Positions 1 through 11,510 of a stretch of DNA of 64,000 bases are shown in pieces. The first letter of the stretch is position 1; every line of letters begins with the position of its first letter. The translations under genes were made by a program, and so were the position numbers. The stretch is taken from positions 1,984,001 through 2,048,000 of the forward strand of contig JAQQWL010000008.1 of NCBI GenBank assembly GCA_038363925.1. The letters are read 5' to 3'. Source of the DNA: Apiospora phragmitis. Lineage: Eukaryota > Ascomycota > Sordariomycetes > Amphisphaeriales > Apiosporaceae. The notes under the pieces are model-generated. The model was not told the origin of the DNA and searched no databases. It saw nothing but the letters and a program-made list of their open reading frames with translations.

Positions 1-1
1 C

Positions 2-886
2 GAGGTCATCGACTCGCCCGACCTGCGCTGCAACAAGGGCGCCAAGCCAGGCTCCGCCCAGACCTACACCGTCAAGGCCGGCGACAAAGTCGGCTTCAAG
101 CTCTGGTTCAACGAGAACATCGAGCACCCGGGCCCCGGCTTCGTCTACATGTCCAAGGCCCCGGGCTCCGTGAGCAGCTACGATGGATCCGGTACGTTGC
201 CCTCATGAACCTTTATATACACACACCGCACGGAAGCTGACTAATATTATCAAACAGGTGACTGGTTCAAGGTCATGGAGTCCGGCTTGTGCAACGGTGG
301 CAAGGCTAACACCGACGCCAGCTGGTGCACGTGGCAGAAGGACCGCATCGAGTTTACCGTGCCCCAGACCATCCCGGCCGGCGAGTACCTCGTGCGCGTC
401 GAGCATATCGCCATCCACGAGAGCCACGTCGGCAAGGCGCAGTTCTACATGGAGTGCGCCCAGCTCAAGGTCGAGGGCCCAGGCGGCGGCATCCCCGGCC
501 CCTTGGTCAAGATCCCGGGTATGTACAAGGCCACCGACCCCGGTATCGCCTACAACAAGTGGACCAGCTCGCCCGCCCCTTACATCATGCCCGGCCCGGC
601 CGTCTGGACCGACGGTGCGACCAGCACCAAGGACGACATCGCTAGCCCCGTGTCGGATTCCGATGTGCCCGCTGCTGAGGAGTCCACGGCTGCGTGTGCT
701 GCTGCCCCTGCTGATTCTGCCCCTGCTGAGGCCCCCGCCCCCGCGCCTTCTTCCGGTTCTGGTGGTGATGTTGGTGCTAAGGCTACCATGTACGGCCAGT
801 GCGGCGGCAAGAACTGGGATGGCCCTACCGCTTGTGCGCAGGGCACCTGCACGGCTGCCAACGATTGGTACAGCCAATGCGTTTAA
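2..886 (+). CDS. AA9 lytic polysaccharide monooxygenase with C-terminal CBM1, 5' end outside window
   Basis: Secreted copper enzyme that oxidatively cleaves cellulose or related glucans. The reading frame is open from base 2. One intron (192-257, GTACGT...CAG) splices in frame to an exon ending in TAA at 886. The first exon has [14 protein letters not shown], carrying the second copper-ligand histidine of AA9. After the intron, HIAIHES and [10 protein letters not shown] carry the second-sphere histidine and the axial tyrosine (Q-x-Y-x2-C). A Ser/Pro/Ala-rich linker (about 656-770) leads to a typical CBM1 ([13 protein letters not shown] ... NDWYSQCV) with four cysteines and the aromatic binding face. 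The N-terminal signal peptide and His1 lie upstream of the window, so completeness cannot be judged. Family assignment is firm; substrate and regioselectivity are not visible. No other CAZyme follows directly downstream. Confidence 0.96.
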
Positions 887-1155
887 GGTCTCTATGACGT
901 GGATATCATGACTTCACGTTCCCGGGAGAGGTTCATCAGTCCACCCAGTGCACCAAAATCTTAGACGACGACATTTGATGACAGATATATATGTCCATAG
1001 ATTACTGTAAATACAAGCTTTTGTTTTTGAACCTGCTACTTTGATAAGCATGGAATTGTGCAACCAGAAGTTTCCTTATGTATCTTCATCTGGTTGATTA
1101 ATTCTCACAATATTCAGGCGAGGTTTCATTGCAGCGGTACACAGAAGCATTTAGA

Positions 1156-3379
1156 TCACAAAGTACACGCATAACGCGCCAGACTCTCCTTCGAGCAAGT
1201 ATACCCCGGCCAAGGCGCATCCCACGGCCGATCCTGGCGAGTCCCCACGTTGTGCCACCGCGGCACCTCGCGCCACCGGAAGAGATCCTCCATGGCCGAC
1301 GCGACCCGCACCAGCTTCGCCTCCCCGAACTGCCGGCCGTAGACGCCCAGCGCGAAGGGCGTCGCGAACCCGTCGAGCCCGACCGGCACCGAGGCGATCG
1401 GGTACCCGGCGTACGACGGCATAGGCGCGCACGCGCTGCTGTACCCGCCGGCGCGGCCGTTGGGGACGAGCAGGCCGTCCAGCTCGATCAGGATGCCGTT
1501 GTCTGTCCGGTAGACGTGGGCCTCGTCGATGGCCTCACGCGCCGTCGTCCGGCCCCAGCCGAAGGCGGCCCAGAAGGCGCGGCCCAGGGTCCCGTTCGTG
1601 GCGGCGGCGGCGTCGTAGAAGCTCTGGCCCGTTTTGGGGTCCCACCACCAGGTGCCGTTGCCCAGGGCGCCGGTGCTCGCGTTGTGGGCGGCGTTCCAGG
1701 CGGCCATGTCGGCGACTGAGTTGAGGGTGCCGTGGCGCGCGTCGGTCTCGGGGAAGATCCAGTGCCGGAGCCATTCGCCGTAGCCGGCGGCTAGGAGGGT
1801 GGCGAAGGTGATGCCGTGCTGGAAGGCGGCGGGAACGGTGCTGTGCTGGCCGGCGCCGTACTCGTTGGCGAGGGTGGCGAAGGGGCTGTTCTGGGTCGGA
1901 GTAGAGAGTGTCCTGGTCAATGTCATGCCTTTTGGAAGACCGGTGAGGAAAGTCGAGGGTTATTAAGGAGATTATGGGTTTTGCGTTACTCACGGAGATG
2001 TTGTATATTTGAGCGCCGGCTTCCTTGAGCTCTTTGATGCGCTCCTCGTAGACCTTTCGGATACCGGGGCTGTTCATGTGCTAAAACGATATACCATAAG
2101 CCCCTATCTATAGGGTGTATGTCTCACCTATAGCCGAAGGTGAGGTCTATATATAAGAAGAGGGTAAGAGACTCACAGCGTTGGTCGACCAGTAAGGGTC
2201 CCAAGGAAGGCCGAGTTTCATCCCTCGCAATGCCGTCTTGTCCGCCACGTGGGCTGCGTAACCACCAGCTCCTGCTTCCGGGTAGTTCCCTATCGCCTGG
2301 TATGTCAGATTGTCAAGCTGGTCGGGACCATGCATGATATCAAGCAGAATGGCCACGTCCCGCATCGACCGTGCCAGGGGCCCCGGCGTGTCGTGGTAGT
2401 AGCTGCCCGTCACGATACCGTGGCGGGACATGAGGCCCGGGGTCGACTTGACTGTGTACAGGCCCAGCTGTGCTGCGGGGTGGACGAGAGATCTGTTTGA
2501 TTGCGGAAAAAGCAGAAGTAAATCAGCAAAAAGAAATATTTCCATCTTTTCGTGTGTGAACCAGGTCTCACTTACCCGTAAGTCTCGGTACCAACGGCAA
2601 TGGCCGCCTGATTAATCCGCACCGCCACGACGGACCCGCTGCTGCTCCCCGCCGTCGGCTGCGTCAAGTTATACGGGTTCCGCGTCTGACCCGTCCGGCT
2701 CGAATACCCGCTGGCGTAGTTCGACAGGGCGCGATGATCCGCCGCCTCGGACATGGTGGAGTGGCCGAGCAGGACCCCGCCGGCGGCCCGGAGCTTTGAG
2801 ACCACGGTAGCCTCTCCGCTGGTGTACCGGCCGCCGAGGAGCACGAGGGTGCCCTCACTCGTGTTGTGCTTGTCGTCCGTGAAGAAGTTGTCCTTGACGA
2901 GGAAGGGGATGCCGTGCATGGGACCGCGTGTATTACCCAGGCGACGCTCGGTGTCCATCGCTTCGGCGATGCTGAGGGCGTCTGGGTTGGTTTCGCTTAT
3001 GGAGTGGATATAGCTAAAGAACGAAGGTTGGTCAGGTTTCTGGTGAATGAGCGGATCGCCAGAGTACTAGCCCGCTAGATGACTTGCATACTTGTTGGTC
3101 TGCTCGATTCGAGCAAGGTAACACTCCACCAAGTCGCGACTGGTCAACCTTCCATCGGTCATGAGTTCCTGCAGTGCTTCCACTGGGAGATCCGCGATCT
3201 CGATTCCTTTGCATTTGGGCACTGAATACAGGGGCCAGGGCACACACAGTCAGCGATACTAGAGTCACACAGGATTTCGGTCCAATGCGGCACGTACGAG
3301 GGAATGGATCGTCGCAGGTTGCTAGAGCAGCACCAGCCAAGGCGGTAAGGCCTGTAATAGCAGCAAAGAAGTGTCGCAT
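1156..3379 (-). CDS. Secreted amidase-signature (AS) family hydrolase
   Basis: Predicted amidase of the AS superfamily, which cleaves amides with a Ser-cisSer-Lys triad. I read six exons: 3379-3298, 3221-3092, 3013-2576, 2492-2177, 2080-1990 and 1928-1156. They join in one frame to 609 residues, a normal length for fungal members. The N-terminus MRHFFAAITGLTALAGAALA is a clear signal peptide. Downstream are IEIADLPVEALQEL, GIPFLVKDNF (catalytic Lys), QPTAGSSSGSVVAV (the Ser-rich core) and GTETYG before the fourth exon. The splice at 1990 uses a less usual GTAACG donor. It is the only choice I found that keeps frame into the last exon, so that junction is the weakest part of the model. It runs tail to tail with the AA9 gene. 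Substrate unknown. Confidence 0.9.
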
Positions 3380-3930
3380 GGTGATTGCCTGGCTTGAACA
3401 GATCTATACAATGCCAGAGACAAATATTCAGATCGAGACATATCATAAGGGCATTTCCAGCCATTTATCCAAATCTTCATGTCAATACTTACAATATCGT
3501 ATACCAGTGTAGATAAGCGGAAGTGGCCCGATTTCTAATCTGTATTATCAGCAGAATTGTGGACCCTTGCCGGTATATCTCCGATCCACAACCGGACCTT
3601 GACGGACGATGGCCGCGGGCCTGATCAGTTGCTACGAAGTTGTATTGCCTAATGTCTTGATTGGGGCTAAGGTTAATAAAGAGAAATATGTGATTCATTC
3701 TCATTGCGCTCTATTCCCATGTATCTAGAAGGTAGCTTTGTCTAATCCCGGCAGGCCTTCGCTCATTTCCCGCAAGCAAACATTAATATACCCAGCCCCT
3801 TGATCGGAAGCCAATGCGCCATACTCCTTTCCTCCCTCCCCAATTTCTCCAATGTACATTTCCGTCGTTAAAGTGAGACAAACACAAAATCCAATGTGTC
3901 TATTTGCCTCTCCCCTTTCCTTTCTTCCTT

Positions 3931-4254
3931 TTAAAAAGAAGGCAAGCAGGGAGGACAGGGCCCCGCGTAGTTGATGGGGTAGAAGCCCGGGGTCCAGTGC
4001 GCGCTGGCGTCGGTGTAGCGGCACCAGACGCCGCCGGCCATGCAGATGACGTGGCCGTCCAGCTTCGCGGCGCACGCGGGCGGGGTGGTCGGGCACGGCA
4101 GCTCCTCCGCGGGGGTCGTGGTGGTGCTTGCGGGGGGCTCCGCGGTCGTGCTCAGTATGACGGTGGAGGGGGCGTCTTGCCGGGCGTAGTTGTTGGGTGC
4201 CGCCAGGCCCACTGCGGCGGCGGGCAGGAGGGTGAGGAAGAATGAGGTCTTCAT
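3931..4254 (-). CDS. Small secreted protein, 107 aa
   Basis: Single-exon ORF with ATG at 4254. The first 18 residues (MKTSFFLTLLPAAAVGLA) form a convincing signal peptide. A short Thr/Pro/Ala-rich stretch follows, then a C-terminal half with six cysteines (PCPTTPPACAAKLDG, VICMAGGVWCRY, GPCPPCLPSF). The size, signal peptide and cysteines fit a secreted small Cys-containing protein. No family is recognised, and an effector role would be a guess. It lies about 550 bp upstream of the amidase start on the same strand, with no sign of co-transcription. Confidence 0.7.
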   Translation of the reverse strand: MKTSFFLTLLPAAAVGLAAPNNYARQDAPSTVILSTTAEPPASTTTTPAEELPCPTTPPACAAKLDGHVICMAGGVWCRYTDASAHWTPGFYPINYAGPCPPCLPSF

Positions 4255-7165
4255 GTTTGTTTGTTTGTTTATGATAGTGAGATATTAGGTGAGAATATGG
4301 AAATATTAGGGGAAGAAGTCAATGTTCTTGTCGGAATAGAGGACGAAAGGCAACCTGTGTGGATTCACGAAAGGGAGACGCGAGCCTGGTTTTATAGAGG
4401 CCGGACCTACCTCTGTTTGCATGCTTGCGGAGGGGAAGCAGGGAGAGCGGAACCGAAATGACGAAATTTTAGGCACAGCCCTACATGGTTCCGCAGACAA
4501 ACAACGATATTCAGTTTGTCAGCCCATTCCAATGCGACCGACTGGAGCAGGCAGAAAGTGACCGCCTAATGCAAGAGCGATACGAGATATTCGCATGGAT
4601 TATGCCGGACCTTACGACGGACGAGCCGTTGCTTTTAGCAAACAGGAGGGGGACGTGAGCTGTCAGTGGCCGGTCGCTGCCAGAACCCGTTGGAAAGTGG
4701 GCTTCGCTTAGTGGAGCATATACGAGATTCGCCCGGTGCCGGCAGCCCGGGACCCCAGCGATTGGTAGAAAGAGATCGACGGCGGTGGCTTGAGCTATAA
4801 GTGCCGTCCAATAAGTAAGCTGAGTAAGAAGAATTTGTGCGGTTGCTGAGTACGCGGTTTTTTTTCTTTCTCCCTCTGGCTGGCATACAGAAGGAAGGAA
4901 TCAGGCTGCTCGGGTCGTGCGGGCTTATGCATGCATCTCAGCTCTTTTTCAGCTTCAAATAGCCGGTGGCCAATCGCCGTGCTCAAGATAGGTGTGTAAC
5001 GTCAGGAACAAAGCTAAGGAGTACCTTGCATATCCCTTGTTTGCTAACCCTTGGTAGGGCTTACTTCTTTTATGACCAAGCCAAGCCCTCGCTTCACTTT
5101 TCCCGCGTCGAACGGGCAAGAGCTACCAGCTTAATTTTGTTTTAGAAGTGGCCGTTGAGTAGTGAATGGCAGCGCTGTTGGCAGGCAATAAGGCCTCGAG
5201 AACATGCGATTCAAGTCTATCAGAGGGAGGATATACCCATATCACCCTATTCAGACATATGCAATGATAGACTGACTAACTCGCAAGGTGGTCTTGGGGG
5301 ATTTGCGGTTACTATACATAGTCGAGCTAGTATATTATCCATCGTTTTTGAGGATCTCTTCTAAAACCTCGATTTGTGTTTCGTCCACTGATCTCATTAC
5401 CGACACGAAGCAGAACGATGTTCCCTCTGGAGCCAATATCGTGTGAGGTACAGCAAAGTTGTTCATCGAAGAAGAGTTGATGTGCGCCGTCCGTGATAGC
5501 AAGGAGTAATATTCCAAATCGTTTTCGCTCTTACACGAGAAGCGTAGCGCCGATTATTCGAGATGTAGAATCCGACACGCCCCCGAGGTGTACCATCCCC
5601 AGTCGCAGATCGCGCTGGGCCAGCAATGCTGCATCATGGGCAGCACCAAGCCAAATATGAGGGCAGAGATCCTGGAGGTCGCTAAGCCACGCTCTCTAGT
5701 TGCAGGCGTAACGATGCCATAAGCGGACCAACATAAGGCATCGACGCATTTTTGTACCATGAGTAGCGCCGTTGCCAATGGACCCTCCCTTGCCATTGAG
5801 CGCGATATCGAGGATCGTGGCGAGCAACACTCGGCGAAGGCGGTCTAGAAAGCCCAATTCCCTAGCTCCCTAATTAATTGATGAAAAAGTTCTTGTTGGC
5901 CATCTCCACGGAGTTCAGCCTCACTTTGGCGACAAGCAGGGTGGCTGGCTCCTCGGGCGGCGCTAATGGCATCCTAGTGATTCTCTTGGTACTCCGTACT
6001 ACCCGGCAGATGCAACTAAGTACCAAGCTTCTTTACACGACACATGGAAATGTCGCAGAGCGGGGATGCTGGGCCTCAAGAGTGAGAAGCACGAAGGTAA
6101 AAGACTGTCAACTGTCGTCGGCGGATGCTCCACTAATAAGTCAATCCGGTGCATCGGAGGTCTCGGTCTTTTCCCACCCCAAAACCAGCAAATCCGAATT
6201 GCGAAAGCAGGGAAGCGTCATCACCATGGTCACTGGTGGTTCAATTAATGCGGATATGGGGTTTTCTTTTGGAAAATGCCATGCTCCCATTGCAGGGGCC
6301 CTGCGCGACACCCTGAAAGGGTAAGGGAGGGATGCAAGTCTCGTTTAAAAAGGTCTCGGTTCTGCCCAACCTCCTGCCCCTCGTTTTTGAAGATCCCCCC
6401 TCTCCATGGCCGGCAGTTTACGAGACAAGTCGGGTTGGTGATGCAAGTTAGTACCGTCACTTACATCATCGCTGTGGATGCTTTGGTCCGGACCGTCGGG
6501 AAGCTAATCCCCTCCAGGCACTGGACCCGGGGATTTACCCCCGCTAACCTTGCCGAATACAGGGAAGAGCTGGAAGAGCTTGGCCAGACTCGCATTGGGG
6601 CTGCGACCATCGCATGCAACGTCCTTGATTTAGAGTCACAGTAACAGAAAAGAGTAGCCAGGAGTGTGCAAGTCGCTCCAATTAGGTCTTGCTATTCCCA
6701 GCCTCCTGCAGAGAATCGACGAGAAAAGCCGGGCAACCTGACGACTTTGGCTGAAGGACTCGTCATGTCATGCACCCTAATGCAGGAAGATGGCGTGCAT
6801 TCTCAGCGCATGCGAAAGTAGATAAATCTTGACGGAGCCCGTTCTTCAATTGAAGTTGGATTTGGCTTTCCGCTGTTGGTCGGGAATTCCAGAAAGTCAA
6901 ATCTAGGTGACTGGGTCGCCCACGAATCACGATAATACCCTAGCAACTCAATTTGCTGGTAGCGTGGAAGCAACAGCCATCCTGCGATCGCCGTCCGATA
7001 TCCTATCCTCAATTGTCAGCCAATCCCAGCGGTCCGGATTTCTCAAAAAGGAAGGCGTCGCAACCAGTGGAATCCCACATCAACGCTATCTCGGGTCTCT
7101 GCGACAAAGAGACGTAGTGCAGAGGTATACAAAGAGGGAAAGAAATAGTCAAAAAGCGGGAAACA
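4255..7165. other. Intergenic, no supported gene
   Basis: About 2.9 kb with only short ORFs on both strands, none with a recognisable domain, signal peptide or consistent splice model. The longest (5878-6324 and 6276-6644, both +) are low-complexity or overlap in different frames. The minus-strand pieces between 5335 and 5796 could be remnants of a decayed membrane protein, but I cannot support that. Confidence 0.5.
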
Positions 7166-7789
7166 ATGGCGCCTTTGATCAATCAGCTGCCGGTGCTGAC
7201 GCCAACGCGGACGCTCCCGTCGCTCCTGACTCGCGCACTGCACCCCCGGCAAGCCACGGCCACCATCATCACGACCGACGTCGACACGACCGAGCACCAC
7301 GACGTCAACCTGTCGGGCGGCGCCATCGCCGGCATCGTCATCGGCTCCATCGTCGGCTTCCTGCTGCTGCTCTGGCTGATCCGCTCGTGCCTGAACCTGG
7401 GCAAGCCAGGCATCTGGGGCAGCACCTTTGGCGCGAAAGATGACCCCCCGCCCCGGAGCACGACCCACGCCTACCCGTACCACCACGAGACGCACCGCTC
7501 GCGCTCGCGCCATCACCACCACCACCACCGTAGCCATAGCCATGGCCACAGCCCGCGCCGCAAGTCGATCGAGATCCGCCAGGTCTCGACCGTGCGCCCC
7601 GCGGCCGGCTACTACGAGACGACTCGTGTTGCTAGCCGCGGTCGGAGCCCTGCGGCGCCTCCTGCAGCATACTATCCTCCGCAAGAGGCGCGCCATGTGA
7701 GGAGGGAGTCGCGACGGGCGTCGAGGGGGGATACTACTGAGGGGTTGCGGATGATGAAATGTGATGATGATGCGACAACGTATATATAA
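7166..7789 (+). CDS. Single-pass membrane protein with His/Arg-rich tail, 207 aa
   Basis: ATG at 7166 to TAA at 7789, no intron needed. There is an N-terminal Thr-rich segment of about 50 residues. A Gly-rich transmembrane helix follows at about residues 52-74 (GGAIAGIVIGSIVGFLLLLW), then a long basic tail with an unbroken run of six histidines, His-Ser-His repeats and Arg/Ser-rich stretches. The layout resembles small fungal SKG6/Mid2-like membrane proteins, where the glycine-rich helix is followed by a cytoplasmic tail, but no named domain is visible. The first 30 residues are a weak signal peptide at best. The His cluster could bind metal ions; that is inference. Codon use favours C/G at third positions, like other real genes in this window. 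Confidence 0.72.
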   Translation: MAPLINQLPVLTPTRTLPSLLTRALHPRQATATIITTDVDTTEHHDVNLSGGAIAGIVIGSIVGFLLLLWLIRSCLNLGKPGIWGSTFGAKDDPPPRSTTHAYPYHHETHRSRSRHHHHHHRSHSHGHSPRRKSIEIRQVSTVRPAAGYYETTRVASRGRSPAAPPAAYYPPQEARHVRRESRRASRGDTTEGLRMMKCDDDATTYI

Positions 7790-8146
7790 TTACGCGGCGT
7801 TTTCAATGGGGGTAGGGACGATATAACGATAATTACTGTGGAACTTGGGTTCTTCAATACTTTTGGCGTTAATTGAAAATGATCAACATTATTACAGTTG
7901 CTAATTAGGAGTAATACTTCGAAGGGAGATTTGGATGAAGTGATAATGAGCCAGAGCCCGAAAAGACAACATGGACCGCATAACCGAGCAAGCCCAAGGT
8001 GATCAAACTACAGATTACCCTTCTCCCCAGTGATTGACCGCCAGTTGACCAGTATATGCAACAGTCAAGAAACTTGCCTTCTGGGTAGAAGATGAAGAAA
8101 AGTGTGTGTCTAGTCGGCGGAGAAACGGCACGTGAAACAGGTGCAC

Positions 8147-9022
8147 CTACCGAGCCGACGATTGATAACCAGGTAGCTCGTCATGGGGATGACGATGATA
8201 AGGGGCCCCCGCGACCAGAGATTCCCCATCAACAGACTCGGTTCCGGCCCTTCCTCCCGCCCCACTGTGGCCCCCTGCCTTCGGTTTGCTACTCCCGACT
8301 CCGCCCTCGCGACTATTGCTGCTGCTTTCCCCTGCCCCTGACGCCGCTGCCCCGCCGGCACCGGCCATTTGCGGGCCACCCAGCCCTGCTTCCGTCCCCG
8401 TCCCCGGTGCTCCAGTCCCAGCCCCAGCCTGCTGCCCTGCCGACGTCCCTGTCCCCGGCCTAGCCAGGCGACGTCCCTTCTGACCCCGCTGCTGTCGCCG
8501 CCGCATCAGAAAGATCACCAGCGCCGCCAAGAGAGCCAGAAGGACAAAGGCTGCCACGCTGATGCCCGCGATCTGGCCCCCAGTCAGGGAATGCCCGGCC
8601 CCCGCGCTATCGTTATGCTGGTCCGGCGTACCCGTGGTGGTGGTGCTGTTGTCGTTGGGAAGGGTAGACGACGGACCAGGCGTGGCCGTGGGAGAAGACG
8701 ACGGATCGACCGTCGTGTCGAGGATGCGGTACAGGCTCAGGCGCCAGTCGCTGCCGCACATCTCGCTGGCGTTGGCGGGGCACGGCTTGTTGCACTCGGC
8801 GGGCGAGCCGGCGCGCGGGAAGGCGGCGAGGTCGCCGCTGCCGCAGTAGCACTCGGTGCCGTACTCGAGGCCGAAGTACGTCGCCTGGTACTGCGGCGTG
8901 TTGCAGATGTCGTGGCAGACGAGCGCGCAGTTGGTGTCGTGGCCTTGGAAGGCGGTGTGGGCCAACGTGCGGTTGGGCGACTGGTCGACGAAGCAGCCGA
9001 GGAGGGTGAAGGGGTCTGGCAT
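8147..9022 (-). CDS. WSC-domain cell-surface receptor-like protein
   Basis: The ORF from ATG 9022 encodes 291 residues: a WSC domain (about 7-101, starting FTLLGCFVDQ and including ECYCGSGDLAAF and CPANASEMCGS), a Ser/Thr/Pro-rich linker (105-145), a transmembrane helix (about 150-173, GGQIAGISVAAFVLLALLAA), an RRR stop-transfer and a Gly/Ala-rich cytoplasmic tail. WSC domains bind wall glycans, and WSC membrane proteins act as wall-stress sensors or wall tethers. The WSC domain starts only seven residues from this ATG with no signal peptide, although it must face outside. A short upstream exon with the signal is therefore expected near 9060-9250; I could not place its splice sites. Domain calls are strong, the 5' end is not. 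Confidence 0.85.
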   Translation of the reverse strand: MPDPFTLLGCFVDQSPNRTLAHTAFQGHDTNCALVCHDICNTPQYQATYFGLEYGTECYCGSGDLAAFPRAGSPAECNKPCPANASEMCGSDWRLSLYRILDTTVDPSSSPTATPGPSSTLPNDNSTTTTGTPDQHNDSAGAGHSLTGGQIAGISVAAFVLLALLAALVIFLMRRRQQRGQKGRRLARPGTGTSAGQQAGAGTGAPGTGTEAGLGGPQMAGAGGAAASGAGESSSNSREGGVGSSKPKAGGHSGAGGRAGTESVDGESLVAGAPYHRHPHDELPGYQSSAR

Positions 9023-10221
9023 CTCGTCGGCGCGCGGTGTGATGGGGGCTCACTAGGGTGGGTATCTTTTGTTGTAGATTTGGGCAATAGGTAGCAATTA
9101 CAGTGTTAGTGAGATAATAAGCCAAGTAGGAAGTAAAAAAAAAAAGGAGAAACTGCAGAGAAACAGTGAGCGAGTGACGGATGGGAATGTCCTCCAAGAG
9201 TCGAGGGAAACGAAAAAGAAAAAACGTTGAATGATTAGAGAAGGACAGAGACAAGAGAGAGAAAGAAGAAATCCATCTCCTTTAGACGTTATTCGCGAGA
9301 AATTGCCTGCGTGACTTGGAGGTAATTGCCGAGGTGTACAGCGTTATACATGATTGCTGTTGTGTGTTACGCGTGATTTCCCCGGTGTTTCCATGCCGAA
9401 AGCGCTAGTATTGCCGCTGGTCCTCTGTTTGTCTGCTACCGACGGCGTGACGAGAGGAACCTCAGGGTCCCGAAATACGCGGCTCTTGTGAAACCCCCTA
9501 ATTTCCGTGCATGTGATCACCACGCCACGACCAAAGTTGAGGAAACGTTGGCGGTGTCAGTTGAGCGCTTGTTGGCAGCGCAACTCCTATCCTTTCGAAG
9601 CTAATTCGCGCTCGCGTTACTGAGCCTGGGCGTGATGTTACCACGCTGCCTGGTGACGACAAGACGGTAGGTGTGGTGGTAACCGATACGTACTGCGTTA
9701 GTAGGTAAGACGTACTTGGTCATTACCACTACAGGTGTTCCTCGAGAGGATTTCAAGGTCAATGTCAATAAGTCCCATCACAGTGTGTCACAACATGGCC
9801 ACGCTTCACGTAGCGATAGCCCATATCATTGGGCCAGATTTGTTGAATAAGTTGTTCTTCATGAGCGATGCACTACCACCAAGTGTTCGATAGAAGCCGC
9901 AGTATATGCTTTAATGGTTCAATATTCACTTTAGGTGGTTGAGTGGTCCTATTATTACACCATCGAGAGCAACAGTTGATACATAAAGTGCTGTTTAAAA
10001 GACTGTAAGAATAAGCATAAAACAGAGTGGCTTTCCTGTGCTATATATAAATAAAAGAAAAAGCTAACGAAATGCATAACCTCTGCTAGGGCGCTCTACC
10101 CCTGCATTTCCTGCAACATTTATAGTGTACATAAGGGGCAATCCTACCCTTAAATAGTGAATATCTATTACCCGCGTATAAAAGAGCCCTGGGCGAAGTT
10201 AGAATAATCTAATACTTCGGG
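9023..10221. other. Intergenic, possible 5' exon of the WSC gene
   Basis: About 1.2 kb without a supportable gene. The part next to 9022 probably holds the promoter and 5' exon of the WSC gene. The AT-richer stretch 9900-10200 shows nothing recognisable. Confidence 0.45.
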
Positions 10222-11510
10222 CTATTTGAAAACCTTGAAACCACCGGGGACTCTCTTCTGGAACACGCCTTGCGGGTCGACGATGCCGGCCACGGCGGCC
10301 CGCACCCGCGCGTGATCGTCGCGCGCGTCGCCGTACGTCGCCGTCAGCAGCCTCACGTCGTAGTCGGTCCGGCCCTGGCACCAGGCCGAACAACAGGTTC
10401 GTGCCGTCCGTCACCGACTGCGGCTGCAGCAGGAATTCGCCGAAGAGGCCCGCGAGCTGGATGACCTCCAGGTACACGTCGGCCGGGGCGTTGTGGAACG
10501 ACCAGTCGAGCTGGAAGGCGCTGGAGCGCGGGTGGGAGGCAAAACACGCTGTCGTTGTATCCGTACTCGAGGAGGCTGTACCGCATGAGGTCGCAAGCCA
10601 AGGTAGGGACGTCGAAACGCGTAATAATGCCGAAGTTGTTGGTCCCGCCCTTGAGCGCCAGCCAGAAGTCGGGGTGGGAGGCCCGGGTCACATAGGTGAC
10701 CTTGCCGCTGGCGAGAACAATCTAGTAGCCGTAGATGTTATCACAAGCAAAGCCATGTCGCCGAGACAGAAAGGTCTTGCCGCCTGGTAGAAAAAGGAAA
10801 AATAGAAACGGGCCAGTTTAGCGTACCTGTAAATAGGTGTCATGTGGCTGCACTCACCCGTGCTCAAAAAGCCCCCTACCCCGATACTCGGAACCCGACC
10901 GCCCATAACGGTGAGATTGTGCGGAGAGAGCTGGTGATAGGCGTCATGTAAACTGCCACCAAAGCCCAGACCGGCCATCTTGCCGTCTTCGCTTAACACT
11001 GTCTGGTTCATAAGCCGCATGTCGACGGCCAGGCCGCTGTCGATGTTGGCGGCTCCCCTCCACGCGGTGTGGCCGCCACCGGGCGTCTCGGCCCTTGTGT
11101 CCCGTCACCGTCTTGACGAAATGACCGACCTCGGCGGCCGTGGTAGGCATGGAGATGCAGTCGGGCATTAGGTCACGCTCCTGGCCGCTGTACTATGACC
11201 CCTGGGCGGAGTCGTAGCCGCTTACGCCCCGGGTGAGGACATGCCCGGGGAACTCGGAGTTAATGACCTGGCAAGTCGTCGAGTTTGCCAAGTACGTCGA
11301 GTTTGCCGAGTACGTCGAGTTTGCCGAGTACGTCGAGTTTGCCGAGTATGTCGAGTTTGCCGAGTATGTCGAGTTTGCAACGTGCGTCGAGCCTATCGAG
11401 GCGACGGCAGTCGGCAAAGCGGCTGCCAGGGCACACCAAAGGAAACGACCGGAGAATGAGTGGAGAACAAAAAACAAAAAAGGGTGTGTCGTGGCATTAG
11501 TGGTTAACAT
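10222..11510 (-). pseudogene. FAD-linked (BBE-type) oxidoreductase, multiply disrupted
   Basis: Clear remains of a secreted berberine-bridge-like FAD oxidase. The family order is kept: a leader from ATG 11510, QVINSEFPGHVL, GGGHTAWRGAANIDSG, HNLTVMGGRVPSIGVGGF (FAD-binding core), an intron, HGFACDNIYGY, WLALKGGTNNFGI and the C-terminal VFQKRVPGGFKVF ending at 10222. The reading is broken by an in-frame TAG at 11193-11195, a frame change near 11095, another TAG at 10722-10724, and further frame changes near 10545 and 10385. The intron boundaries (GTGAGT...CAG) still look functional. So many lesions make a non-functional copy the best reading. An odd N-terminal repeat is listed separately. Confidence 0.88.
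11278..11385 (-). repeat. 18-bp minisatellite encoding Asn-Ser-Thr repeats
   Basis: Six head-to-tail 18-bp units (consensus gtcgagtttgccgagtac on the + strand) with few differences between units. On the minus strand they encode repeats of ANSTYS near the N-terminus of the FAD oxidase relic. Each N-S-T is an N-glycosylation sequon, so the array would add a regularly glycosylated stretch. Confidence 0.9.

Noticed and set aside
183..911. Long Arg/Pro/Ser-rich ORF overlapping the AA9 gene
   Set aside because: It is an out-of-frame shadow of the AA9-CBM1 coding sequence; composition is typical of GC-rich frame shadows.
1129..1719. Plus-strand ORF opposite the amidase
   Set aside because: Antisense shadow of a strongly conserved amidase exon.
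5878..6644. Overlapping ORFs in the 4.3-7.1 kb gap as a possible gene
   Set aside because: No domain, signal peptide or consistent splice model; frames overlap and contradict each other.
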